NCBI GenBank assembly: GCA_963680875.1
Contig: OY804585.1
Span: 43,321,414-43,385,413 of the forward strand
Direction: 5' to 3'
Source: Bathymodiolus brooksi
Lineage: Eukaryota > Mollusca > Bivalvia > Mytilida > Modiolidae
DNA: 64,000 nucleotides
How positions within the stretch are numbered: the stretch's first letter is position 1; every line of letters starts with the position of its first letter. Under the pieces are notes generated by a model. The model was not told the origin of the DNA, made no database searches, and saw only the letters and a program-made list of their open reading frames with translations. Below are positions 42,742-54,468 of the stretch, piece by piece. A program made the position numbers and the translations under genes.

Positions 42742-42759
42742 TGACGTTGTTAAACGTCA
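42742..42759. other. Perfect 7-bp-stem inverted repeat
   Basis: TGACGTT (42742-42748) and AACGTCA (42753-42759) are perfectly complementary around the 4-base loop GTTA. It sits between the two decayed monomer relatives. No function is evident. TGACGT resembles a CRE half-site, but that alone means little. Confidence 0.6.
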
Positions 42760-42825
42760 TATGATAAATATTTCAGCTATGTTCATGACGAAAACAAGTT
42801 TAACACAACTAATTATGTAGGAGGT

Positions 42826-42935
42826 AAACGTTGTTTGTCTTTTTGTATCTTTTCTCTTGGCAATTACATTGTCTACCCTTGTTCGACTTACATCTTCTAA
42901 TTACCCCTTTGGTATCTTCATCAAACTTTTCTTTT
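42826..42935 (+). repeat. Decayed dispersed relative of the satellite A monomer (copy 2)
   Basis: Bases 42861-42929 align with a satellite A monomer: CAATTACATTGTCTACCC, ACTTACATCTTCTAATTACC, then TTTGGTATCTTCATCAAAC. The last piece matches the 65-bp palindrome-bearing variant (TATCTTCAAACG) better than the ordinary monomer. It lies 229 bp after copy 1, with shared flanking GTTTGTCT and CTTTTCTTTT. This suggests an old tandem unit of roughly 230 bp. Confidence 0.7.
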
Positions 42936-43027
42936 TTCTATGCACGAGTCACATATTAATGTCCAGACTTAAATGTGAGGTTTGAATTGGTCTGATACAA
43001 CTATCGTAGACACCCCTTTCGGTTGGG
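42936..43027. other. Single-copy spacer
   Basis: AT-rich unique sequence between the decayed monomer relative and the SINE. No open frame, repeat or recognised motif stands out. Confidence 0.5.
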
Positions 43028-43200
43028 TTGTACCACACTGTGGAGAAAGCAGTTTACTTATATGTATATAAAAAGGAATATTTGTTCCAATTGCCAGCAA
43101 ATACCAATTTTACAGTTTTTGGTTTGACACGATTTGGGCTCGAACTCACGATCTACCGCCCCCGAGGCGAGCACGCTAACCGTTACACCACCGATGGAGT
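43028..43200 (-). mobile_element. tRNA-derived SINE (head plus body, fragment)
   Basis: Read on the minus strand, the first 65 bases resemble a tRNA gene. A Pol III A box, TGGTGTAACGG, lies at 43190-43180, and a B box, GAGTTCGAGCCC, at 43147-43136, about 33 bases apart. Between them an anticodon-arm-like CTCGCCTCGGGGGCGG would place CGG at the anticodon. The T-arm and acceptor stems do not pair properly, so it is not a working tRNA. A non-tRNA body follows, with a T5 run at 43074-43070 that could stop Pol III. The plus-strand open frame across it is the familiar antisense translation of such SINE heads, not a gene. The 3' boundary is uncertain and no target-site duplication was recognised. 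Confidence 0.75.
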
Positions 43201-43241
43201 TAAAACATAAAAGATAATATAGAATGAATTGATGAATTCCT

Positions 43242-43247
43242 TTTATT
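43242..43247 (-). promoter_or_regulatory. Polyadenylation signal AATAAA of the lectin gene
   Basis: AATAAA on the minus strand (plus strand TTTATT), 84 bases beyond the lectin stop codon, within an AT-rich stretch. This is a normal spacing for a short 3' untranslated region and supports the neighbouring exon as a terminal exon. Confidence 0.6.
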
Positions 43248-43285
43248 AATATATAAATATATAAGTAAAGAAAAGCTATAAATAG

Positions 43286-43309
43286 ACATCAAATTATTTT
43301 CTTTGATGT
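43286..43309. other. 8-bp perfect hairpin in the lectin 3' UTR
   Basis: ACATCAAA (43286-43293) and TTTGATGT (43302-43309) are perfectly complementary around an 8-base loop. It lies between the lectin stop codon and the AATAAA signal, so in the transcript it would be a small 3' UTR stem-loop. The function is unknown and chance is possible in AT-rich DNA. Confidence 0.5.
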
Positions 43310-43330
43310 GATTTCTCTTAATATTAACAG

Positions 43331-43701
43331 TTATACAACAATGTTTATCATTCTTGTATTGAAATATGAAGAAAGTTTCATTAAAAGTCCTTTATATGTT
43401 ATAATAGAGTTCTTCTGCAACATCTGAGTATTACAAGGCAGAATTATGTTGGACAGGCCATCAATTGCATCGTAGGCCAGAGTAGGCTTCCATGATGCAA
43501 TTTTAAACGAAAATCCATCTTTAGTTAGACCAGTTAGAGCAGTTGAGATGCGGACATTTTCTTGTTCAGTTGAATCCAAATGGCTGAGTCCATATACAAG
43601 TGCCGGAGCTTGGGGAAACGAAGGGGAGAATACAATACTGTGTGTAATAGATTTACCTATCTCGGACGTGATATACCCAAGTTTAGCCTGACCGGATTGA
43701 C
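43331..43701 (-). CDS. H-type lectin domain, terminal exon of a split gene (5' part not in window)
   Basis: This minus-strand exon encodes about 122 residues, ending in TAA at 43333-43331. The pattern is that of an H-type lectin domain, the GalNAc-binding beta-sandwich of snail agglutinins. It has a first strand GKSITHSIVFSPSF, then PQAPALVYGLSHLD (the F..P.V..GL..LD signature), then NVRISTALTGL, then TKDGFSFKIASWKPTLAYDA (the GF.....W.....Y signature). About 34 residues after IILPC match nothing I recognise. The frame has no credible Met start. It opens at a likely 3' splice site (TTGAACAG, exon from 43701) with an in-frame TGA just upstream (43708-43706), giving a phase 1 junction. AATAAA follows 84 bases after the stop. 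No frameshift or internal stop is seen, so it may be functional. However, the 5' exons would lie beyond at least 20 kb of satellite, so it may also be an orphan fragment. A secreted sugar-binding role is family knowledge. Confidence 0.8.
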
Positions 43702-43720
43702 CTGTTCAACGAAATTGATA
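43702..43720 (-). promoter_or_regulatory. Likely 3' splice acceptor of the lectin exon
   Basis: On the minus strand the intron end reads TCAATTTCGTTGAACAG, directly followed by the exon. The intron is AT-rich (about 80 bases of unique sequence) and then becomes satellite B. The polypyrimidine tract is modest. The site is chosen because the lectin domain frame closes (TGA) four bases further upstream. Confidence 0.6.
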
Positions 43721-43782
43721 TAAGAATTTAAATTTAGCATTATTCAGTATTATACAACTACTGCATTCAGTTGACCATATTT
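43711..43782. other. Unique intron remnant between lectin exon and satellite B
   Basis: AT-rich single-copy sequence of about 70 bases. It passes into satellite B at about 43783, where AGGCATTTTACAGCAGCT begins. The junction is abrupt, with no partial mobile element or target duplication visible. Confidence 0.6.
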
Positions 43783-44799
43783 AGGCATTTTACAGCAGCT
43801 ACAATTATCATAATTTGGTATATTACCACTATAAAATATAATACATAGGCATTTTACAGCAGCTACAATTATCATAATTTGGAATATTACCACTATAAAA
43901 TATAATACATAGGCATTTTACACCAGCTACAATTATCATAATTTGGAATATTACCACTATAAAATATAATATATAGGCATTTTACAGCAGCTACAATTAT
44001 CATAATTTGGTATATTACCACTATAAAATATAATACATAGGCATTTAACAGCAGTTACAATTATCACAATTTGGTATATTACCACTATAAAATATAACAC
44101 ATAGGCATTTTAGATCAGTTACAATTATCATAATTTGGTATATTACCACTATAAAATATAATACATAGGCATTTTACAGCAGTTACAATTATCATAATTT
44201 GGTGTATTACAACTATAAAATATAATACATAGGCATTTTACAGCAGTTACAATTATCATAATTTGGTATATTACCACTATAAAATATAATACATAGGCAT
44301 TTTACAGCAGTTAAATTATCATAATTTGGTATATTACCACTATAAAATATAATACATAGGCTTTTTACAGAAGCTACAATTATCATAATTTGGTATATTA
44401 CCACTATAAAATATAATACATAGGCATTTTACAGCAGCTACAATTATCATAATTTGGTATATTACCACTATAAAATATAATACATAGGCTTTTTACAGCA
44501 GCTACAATTATCATAATTTGGTATATTACCACTATAAAATATAATACATAGGCTTTTTACAGCAGCTACAATTATCATAATTTGGTATATTACCACTATA
44601 AAATATAATACATAGGCTTTTTACAGCAGCTACAATTATCATAATTTGGTATATTACCACTATAAAATATAATACATAGGCATTTTACAGCAGCTACAAT
44701 TATCATAATTTGGTATATTACCACTATAAAATATAATACATAGGCATTTTACAGCAGCTACAATTATCATAATTTGGTATATTATCACTATAAAATATA
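43783..44799. repeat. Satellite B, left edge monomers
   Basis: The first monomers mix several variant types (CACCAGCTAC, TATAATATATAGG, GCATTTAACAGCAG with ATCACAATTTGG, TTTTAGATCAG, GTGTATTACAAC). There is no large duplicate partner of the whole stretch, although single variants recur near 60.2 and 62.9 kb. The junction side is somewhat more heterogeneous than the interior, but less decayed than the array A edge. Confidence 0.7.
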
Positions 44800-47700
44800 A
44801 TACATAGGCATTTTACAGCAGTTACAATTATCATAATTTGGTATATTACCACTATAAAATATAATACATAGGCATTTTACAGCAGTTACAATTATCATAA
44901 TTTGGTATATTACCACTATAAAATATAATACATAGGCATTTTACAGCAGCTACAATTATCATAATTTGGTATATTACCACTATAAAATATAATACATAGG
45001 CATTTAACAGCAGCTACAATTATCATAATTTGGTATATTACCACTATAAAATATAATACATAGGCATTTTACAGCAGTTACAATTATCATAATTTGGTAT
45101 ATTACCACTATAAAATATAATACATAGGCATTTTACCGCAGCTACAATTATCATAATTTGGTATATTACCACTATAAATTATAATACATAGGCATTTTGC
45201 AGCAGCTACAATTATCATAATTTGGTATATTACCACTATAAAATATAATACATAGGCTTTTTACAGCAGCTACAATTATCATAATTTGGAATATTACCAC
45301 AATAAAATATAATACATAGGCTTTTTACAGCAGCTACAATTATCATAATTTGGTATATTACCACTATAAAATATAATACATAGGCATTTTACAGCAGCTA
45401 CAATTATCATTATTTGGTATATTACCACTATCAAATATAATACCAAGGCATTTTACAGCAGCTACAATTATCATAATTTGGAATATTACCACTATAAAAT
45501 ATAATACATAGGCATTTTACAGCAGTTACAATTATCATAATTTGGTATATTACCACTATAAAATATAATACATAGGCATTTTACAGCAGCTACAATTATC
45601 ATAATTTGGAATATCACCACTATAAAATATAATACATAGGCATTTTACAGCAGCTACAATTATCATAATTTGGTATATTACCACCATAAAATATAATACA
45701 TAGGCATTTTACAGCAGCTACAATTATCATAATTTGGTATATTACCACTATAAAATATAATACATAGGCATTTTACAGCAGCTACAATTATCATAATTTG
45801 GTATATTACCACTATAAAATATAATACATAGGCATTTTACAGCAGTTAAATTATCATAATTTGGTATATTACCACTATAAAATATAATACATAGGCTTTT
45901 TACAGAAGCTACAATTATCATAATTTGGTATATTACCACTATAAAATATAATACATAGGCATTTTACAGCAGCTACAATTATCATAATTTGGTATATTCC
46001 CACTATAAAATATAATACATAGGCTTTTTACAGCAGCTACAATTATCATAATTTGGTATATTACCACTATAAAATATAATACATAGGCTTTTTACAGCAG
46101 CTACAATTATCATAATTTGGTATATTACCACTATAAAATATAATACATAGGCCTTTTACAGCAGCTACAATTATCATAATTTGGTATATTACCACTATAA
46201 AATATAATACATAGGCATTTTACAGCAGTTACAATTATCATAATTTGGTATATTACCACTATAAAATATAATACATAGGCATTTTACAGCAGTTCCAATT
46301 ATCATAATTTGGTATATTACCACTATAAAATATAATACATAGGCATTTTACAGCAGTTACAATTATCATAATTTGGTATATTACCACTAAAAAATATAAT
46401 ACATAGGCATTTTACAGCAGCTACAATTATCATAATTTGGTATATTACCACTATAAAATATAATACATAGGCATTTTACAGCAGCTACAATTATCATAAT
46501 TTGGTATATTACCACTATAAAATATAATACATAGGCATTTTACAGCAGTTACAATTATCATAATTTGGTATTTTACCACTATAAAATATAATACATAGGC
46601 ATTTTACAGCAGCTACAATTATCATAATTTGGAATATTACCACTATAAAATATATTACATAGGCTTTTTACAGCAGCTACAATTATCATAATGTGGTATA
46701 TTACCACTATAAAATATAATACATAAGCATTTTACAGCAGCTACAATTATCATAATTTGGTATATTACCACTATAAAATATAATACATAGGCTTTTTACA
46801 GCAGCTACAATTATCATAATTTGGTATATTACCACTATAAAATATAACACATAGGCATTTTACAGCAGATAAAATTATCATAATTTGGTATATTACCACT
46901 ATAAAATATAATACATAGGCATTTAACAGCAGTTACAATTATCATAATTTGGTATATTACCACTATAAAATATAATACATAGGCATTTTACAGCAGCTAC
47001 AATTATCATAATTTGGTATATTACCACTATAAAATATAATACATAGGCATTTTACAGCAGTTACAACTATCATAATTTGGTATATTACCACTATAAAATA
47101 TAATACATAGGCATTTTACAAGCAGTTACAATTATCATAATTTGGTATATTACCACTATAAAATATAATACATAGGCTTTTTACAGCAGTTACAATTATC
47201 ATAATTTGGTATATTACCACTATAAAATATAATACATAGGCTTTTTACAGCAGCTACAATTATCATAATTTGGTATATTACCACTATAAAATATAAAACA
47301 TAGGCATTTTACAGCAGCTACAATTATCATAATTTGGTATATTACCACTATAAAATATAATACATAGGCATTTTACAGCAGCTACAATTATCATAATTTG
47401 GAATATTACCACTATAAAATATAATACATAGGCATTTTACAGCAGCTACAATTATCATAATTTGGAATATTACCACTATAAAATATAATACATAGGCATT
47501 TTACACCAGTTACAATTATCATAATTTGGAATATTACCACTATAAAATATAATATATAGGCATTTTACAGCAGCTACAATTATCATAATTTGGTATATTA
47601 CCACTATAAAATATAATACATAGGCTTTTTACAGCAGTTACAATTATCATAATTAGGTATATTACCACTATAAAATATAATACATAGGCTTTTTACAGCA

Positions 47701-48190
47701 GCTACAATTATCATAATGTGGTATATTACCACTATAAAATATAAAACATAGGCATTTTACAGCAGTTACAATTATCATAATTTGGTATATTACCACTATA
47801 AAATATAATACATAGGCTTTTTACAGCAGCTACAATTATCATAATTTGGTATATTACCACTATAAAATATAAAACATAGGCATTTTACAGCAGCTACAAT
47901 TATCATAATTTGGTATATTACCACTATAAAATATAATACATAGGCATTTTACAGCAGCTACAATTATCATAATTTGGAATATTACCACTGTAAAATATAA
48001 TACATAGGCATTTTACAGCAGCTACAATTATCATAATTTGGAATATTACCACTATAAAATATAATACATAGGCATTTTACACCAGTTACAATTATCATAA
48101 TTTGGAATATTACCACTATAAAATATAATATATAGGCATTTTACAGCAGCTACAATTATCATAATTTGGTATATTACCACTATAAAATAT
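44800..48190. repeat. Satellite B higher-order segment, copy 1 (partner at +6206 bp)
   Basis: This segment reappears at about 51006-54396 with a constant 6206-bp offset. Diagnostic marks in both are TTTTACCGCAG (45135 and 51341), ACTATCAAATATAATACC, GGAATATCACC (45609 and 51815), ACCACCATAAAA, TATATTCCCACT, CACTAAAAAATATA, TATATTACATAGG (46651 and 52857) and TTACAAGCAG. Only scattered single-base differences were noticed. Confidence 0.85.
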
Positions 48191-48369
48191 AATACATAGG
48201 CTTTTTAGATCAGTTACAATTATCATAATTTGGTATATTACCACTATAAAATATAATACATAGGCATTTTACAGCAGCTAAAATTATCATAATTTGGTAT
48301 ATTACCACTATAAAATATAATACATAGGCATTTTACAGCAGCTACAATTATCATAATTAGGTATATTAC

Positions 48370-50285
48370 CACTATAAAATATAATACATAGGCATTTTAG
48401 ATCAGTTACAATTATCATAATTTGGTATATTACCACTATAAAATATAATACATAGGCATTTTACAGCAGCTAAAATTATCATAATTTGGTATATTACCAC
48501 TATAAAATATAATACATAGGCATTTTACAGCAGCTACAATTATCATAATTTGGTATATTACCACTATAAAATATAATACATAGGCATTTTACAGCAGTTA
48601 CAATTATCATAATTTGGTATATTACCACTATAAAATATAATACATAGGCATTTTACAGCAGTTACAATTATCATAATTTGGTATATTACCACTATAAAAT
48701 ATAATACATAGGCATTTTACAGCAGCTACAATTATCATAATTTGGTATATTACCACTATAAAATATAATACATAGGCATTTAACAGCAGCTACAATTATC
48801 ATAATTTGGTATATTACCACTATAAAATATAATACATAGGCATTTTACAGCAGTTACAATTATCATAATTTGGTATATTACCACTATAAAATATAATACA
48901 TAGGCATTTTACCGCAGCTACAATTATCATAATTTGGTATATTACCACTATAAATTATAATACATAGGCATTTTGCAGCAGCTACAATTATCATAATTTG
49001 GTATATTACCACTATAAAATATAATACATAGGCTTTTTACAGCAGCTACAATTATCATAATATGGAATATTACCACAATAAAATATAATACATAGGCTTT
49101 TTACAGCAGCTACAATTATCATAATTTGGTATATTACCACTATAAAATATAATACATAGGCATTTTACAGCAGCTACAATTATCATTATTTGGTATATTA
49201 CCACTATCAAATATAATACCAAGGCATTTTACAGCAGCTACAATTATCATAATTTGGAATATTACCACTATAAAATATAATACATAGGCATTTTACAGCA
49301 GTTACAATTATCATAATTTGGTATATTACCACTATAAAATATAATACATAGGCATTTTACAGCAGCTACAATTATCATAATTTGGAATATTACCACTATA
49401 AAATATAATACATAGGCATTTTACAGCAGCTACAATTATCATAATTTGGTATATTACCACTATAAAATATAATACATAGGCATTTTACAGCAGCTACAAT
49501 TATCATAATTTGGTATATTACCACTATAAGATATAATACATAGGCATTTTACAGCAGTTACAATTATCATAATTTGGTATATTACCACTATAAAATATAA
49601 TACATAGGCATTTTACAGCAGCTACAATTATCATAATTTGGTATATTACCACTATAAAATATAATACATAGGCATTTTACAGCAGTTAAATTATCATAAT
49701 TTGGTATATTACCACTATAAAATATAATACATAGGCTTTTTACAGAAGTTACAATTATCATAATTTGGTATATTACCACTATAAAATATAATACATAGGC
49801 ATTTTACAGCAGCTACAATTATCATAATTTGGTATATTCCCACTATAAAATATAATACATAGGCTTTTTACAGCAGCTACAATTATCATAATTTGGTATA
49901 TTACCACTATAAAATATAATACATAGGCTTTTTACAGCAACTACAATTATCATAATTTGGTATATTACCACTATAAAATATAATACATAGGCCTTTTACA
50001 GCAGCTACAATTATCATAATTTGGTATATTACCACTATAAAATATAATACATAGGCATTTTACAGCAGTTACAATTATCATAATTTGGTATATTACCACT
50101 ATAAAATATAATACATAGGCATTTTACAGCAGTTCCAATTATCATAATTTGGTATATTACCACTATAAAATATAATACATAGGCATTTTACAGCAGTTAC
50201 AATTATCATAATTTGGTATATTACCACTAAAAAATATAATACATAGGCATTTTACAGCAGCTACAATTATCATAATTTGGTATAT
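48370..50285. repeat. Satellite B higher-order segment, related copy (+2430 then +2366 bp)
   Basis: From the TTTTAGATCAG monomer at about 48.39 kb, the sequence matches 50.82 kb onward at 2430 bp. One extra monomer containing TATAAGATATAA near 49.53 kb then shifts the offset to 2366, through CACTAAAAAATATA (50.22 and 52.59 kb). The same stretch also matches copy 1 at +3776 and then +3840 bp. There are therefore at least three related blocks (about 45.1, 48.9 and 51.3 kb) that differ by whole-monomer gains. Confidence 0.82.
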
Positions 50286-51005
50286 TACCACTATAAAATA
50301 TAATACATAGGCATTTTACAGCAGCTACAATTATCATAATTTGGTATATTACCACTATAAAATATAATACATAGGCATTTTACAGCAGTTAAATTATCAT
50401 AATTTGGTATATTACCACTATAAAATATAATACATAGGCTTTTTACAGAAGCTACAATTATCATAATTTGGTATATTACCACTATAAAATATAATACATA
50501 GGCATTTTACAGCAGCTACAATTATCATAATTTGGTATATTACCACTATAAAATATAATACATAGGCTTTTTACAGCAGCTACAATTATCATAATTTGGT
50601 ATATTACCACTATAAAATATAATACATAGGCTTTTTACAGCAGCTACAATTATCATAATTTGGTATATTACCACTATAAAATATAATACATAGGCTTTTT
50701 ACAGCAGCTACAATTATCATAATTTGGTATATTACCACTATAAAATATAATACATAGGCATTTTACAGCAGCTACAATTATCATAATTTGGTATATTACC
50801 ACTATAAAATATAATACATAGGCATTTTAGATCAGTTACAATTATCATAATTTGGTATATTACCACTATAAAATATAATACATAGGCATTTTACAGCAGC
50901 TAAAATTATCATAATTTGGTATATTACCACTATAAAATATAATACATAGGCATTTTACAGCAGCTACAATTATCATAATTTGGTATATTACCACTATAAA
51001 ATATA

Positions 51006-54000
51006 ATACATAGGCATTTTACAGCAGTTACAATTATCATAATTTGGTATATTACCACTATAAAATATAATACATAGGCATTTTACAGCAGTTACAATTA
51101 TCATAATTTGGTATATTACCACTATAAAATATAATACATAGGCATTTTACAGCAGCTACAATTATCATAATTTGGTATATTACCACTATAAAATATAATA
51201 CATAGGCATTTAACAGCAGCTACAATTATCATAATTTGGTATATTACCACTATAAAATATAATACATAGGCATTTTACAGCAGTTACAATTATCATAATT
51301 TGGTATATTACCACTATAAAATATAATACATAGGCATTTTACCGCAGCTACAATTATCATAATTTGGTATATTACCACTATAAATTATAATACATAGGCA
51401 TTTTGCAGCAGCTACAATTATCATAATTTGGTATATTACCACTATAAAATATAATACATAGGCTTTTTACAGCAGCTACAATTATCATAATTTGGAATAT
51501 TACCACAATAAAATATAATACATAGGCTTTTTACAGCAGCTACAATTATCATAATTTGGTATATTACCACTATAAAATATAATACATAGGCATTTTACAG
51601 CAGCTACAATTATCATTATTTGGTATATTACCACTATCAAATATAATACCAAGGCATTTTACAGCAGCTACAATTATCATAATTTGGAATATTACCACTA
51701 TAAAATATAATACATAGGCATTTTACAGCAGTTACAATTATCATAATTTGGTATATTACCACTATAAAATATAATACATAGGCATTTTACAGCAGCTACA
51801 ATTATCATAATTTGGAATATCACCACTATAAAATATAATACATAGGCATTTTACAGCAGCTACAATTATCATAATTTGGTATATTACCACCATAAAATAT
51901 AATACATAGGCATTTTACAGCAGCTACAATTATCATAATTTGGTATATTACCACTATAAAATATAATACATAGGCATTTTACAGCAGCTACAATTATCAT
52001 AATTTGGTATATTACCACTATAAAATATAATACATAGGCATTTTACAGCAGTTAAATTATCATAATTTGGTATATTACCACTATAAAATATAATACATAG
52101 GCTTTTTACAGAAGCTACAATTATCATAATTTGGTATATTACCACTATAAAATATAATACATAGGCATTTTACAGCAGCTACAATTATCATAATTTGGTA
52201 TATTCCCACTATAAAATATAATACATAGGCTTTTTACAGCAGCTACAATTATCATAATTTGGTATATTACCACTATAAAATATAATACATAGGCTTTTTA
52301 CAGCAGCTACAATTATCATAATTTGGTATATTACCACTATAAAATATAATACATAGGCCTTTTACAGCAGCTACAATTATCATAATTTGGTATATTACCA
52401 CTATAAAATATAATACATAGGCATTTTACAGCAGTTACAATTATCATAATTTGGTATATTACCACTATAAAATATAATACATAGGCATTTTACAGCAGTT
52501 CCAATTATCATAATTTGGTATATTACCACTATAAAATATAATACATAGGCATTTTACAGCAGTTACAATTATCATAATTTGGTATATTACCACTAAAAAA
52601 TATAATACATAGGCATTTTACAGCAGCTACAATTATCATAATTTGGTATATTACCACTATAAAATATAATACATAGGCATTTTACAGCAGCTACAATTAT
52701 CATAATTTGGTATATTACCACTATAAAATATAATACATAGGCATTTTACAGCAGTTACAATTATCATAATTTGGTATATTACCACTATAAAATATAATAC
52801 ATAGGCATTTTACAGCAGCTACAATTATCATAATTTGGAATATTACCACTATAAAATATATTACATAGGCTTTTTACAGCAGCTACAATTATCATAATGT
52901 GGTATATTACCACTATAAAATATAATACATAAGCATTTTACAGCAGCTACAATTATCATAATTTGGTATATTACCACTATAAAATATAATACATAGGCTT
53001 TTTACAGCAGCTACAATTATCATAATTTGGTATATTACCACTATAAAATATAACACATAGGCATTTTACAGCAGATAAAATTATCATAATTTGGTATATT
53101 ACCACTATAAAATATAATACATAGGCATTTTACAGCAGTTACAATTATCATAATTTGGTATATTACCACTATAAAATATAATACATAGGCATTTTACAGC
53201 AGCTACAATTATCATAATTTGGTATATTACCACTATAAAATATAATACATAGGCATTTTACAGCAGTTACAACTATCATAATTTGGTATATTACCACTAT
53301 AAAATATAATACATAGGCATTTTACAAGCAGTTACAATTATCATAATTTGGTATATTACCACTATAAAATATAATACATAGGCTTTTTACAGCAGTTACA
53401 ATTATCATAATTTGGTATATTACCACTATAAAATATAATACATAGGCTTTTTACAGCAGCTACAATTATCATAATTTGGTATATTACCACTATAAAATAT
53501 AAAACATAGGCATTTTACAGCAGCTACAATTATCATAATTTGGTATATTACCACTATAAAATATAATACATAGGCATTTTACAGCAGCTACAATTATTAT
53601 AATTTGGAATATTACCACTATAAAATATAATACATAGGCATTTTACAGCAGCTACAATTATCATAATTTGGAATATTACCACTATAAAATATAATACATA
53701 GGCATTTTACACCAGTTACAATTATCATAATTTGGAATATTACCACTATAAAATATAATATATAGGCATTTTACAGCAGCTACAATTATCATAATTTGGT
53801 ATATTACCACTATAAAATATAATACATAGGCTTTTTACAGCAGTTACAATTATCATAATTAGGTATATTACCACTATAAAATATAATACATAGGCTTTTT
53901 ACAGCAGCTACAATTATCATAATGTGGTATATTACCACTATAAAATATAAAACATAGGCATTTTACAGCAGTTACAATTATCATAATTTGGTATATTACC

Positions 54001-54396
54001 ACTATAAAATATAATACATAGGCTTTTTACAGCAGCTACAATTATCATAATTTGGTATATTACCACTATAAAATATAAAACATAGGCATTTTACAGCAGC
54101 TACAATTATCATAATTTGGTATATTACCACTATAAAATATAATACATAGGCATTTTACAGCAGCTACAATTATCATAATTTGGAATATTACCACTATAAA
54201 ATATAATACATAGGCATTTTACAGCAGCTACAATTATCATAATTTGGAATATTACCACTATAAAATATAATACATAGGCATTTTACACCAGTTACAATTA
54301 TCATAATTTGGAATATTACCACTATAAAATATAATATATAGGCATTTTACAGCAGCTACAATTATCATAATTTGGTATATTACCACTATAAAATAT
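51006..54396. repeat. Satellite B higher-order segment, copy 2 of the 6206-bp pair
   Basis: This is the partner of about 44800-48190. Differences are few, for example CAGTTACAATT with GCATTTTACAG where copy 1 has GCATTTAACAG near 46.92 kb. After about 54396 the copies diverge: copy 1 goes to GCTTTTTAGATCAG while this one goes to CAGTTAC and ATTAGGTAT. Confidence 0.82.
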
Positions 54397-54468
54397 AATA
54401 CATAGGCTTTTTACAGCAGTTACAATTATCATAATTAGGTATATTACCACTATAAAATATAATACATA

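Noticed and set aside
42597..42935. Remnant of the common bivalve 3' UTR-associated dispersed repeat with TTGTGGA and TTGGCAAT motifs
   Set aside because: TTTTGTGGACAACTG (just upstream of copy 1) and CTCTTGGCAATTACA (copy 2) are suggestive, but the resemblance rests on memory of that repeat and is too weak to name the element without an alignment.
43131..43196. Functional tRNA gene on the minus strand
   Set aside because: The A and B boxes are good, but the T-arm (GTGAG against CCAAA) and acceptor stems do not pair, and non-tRNA body sequence follows directly.
43028..43210. 60-codon plus-strand frame with the ending FGLELTIYRPRGEHANRYTT
   Set aside because: This is the antisense translation of the tRNA-derived SINE head, a frequent false gene in such genomes.
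43601..43625. CENP-B-box-like CTTCGTTTCCCC on the minus strand
   Set aside because: Only the TTCG part fits, the CGGG end is missing, it occurs once, and it lies in lectin coding sequence rather than in the satellites.
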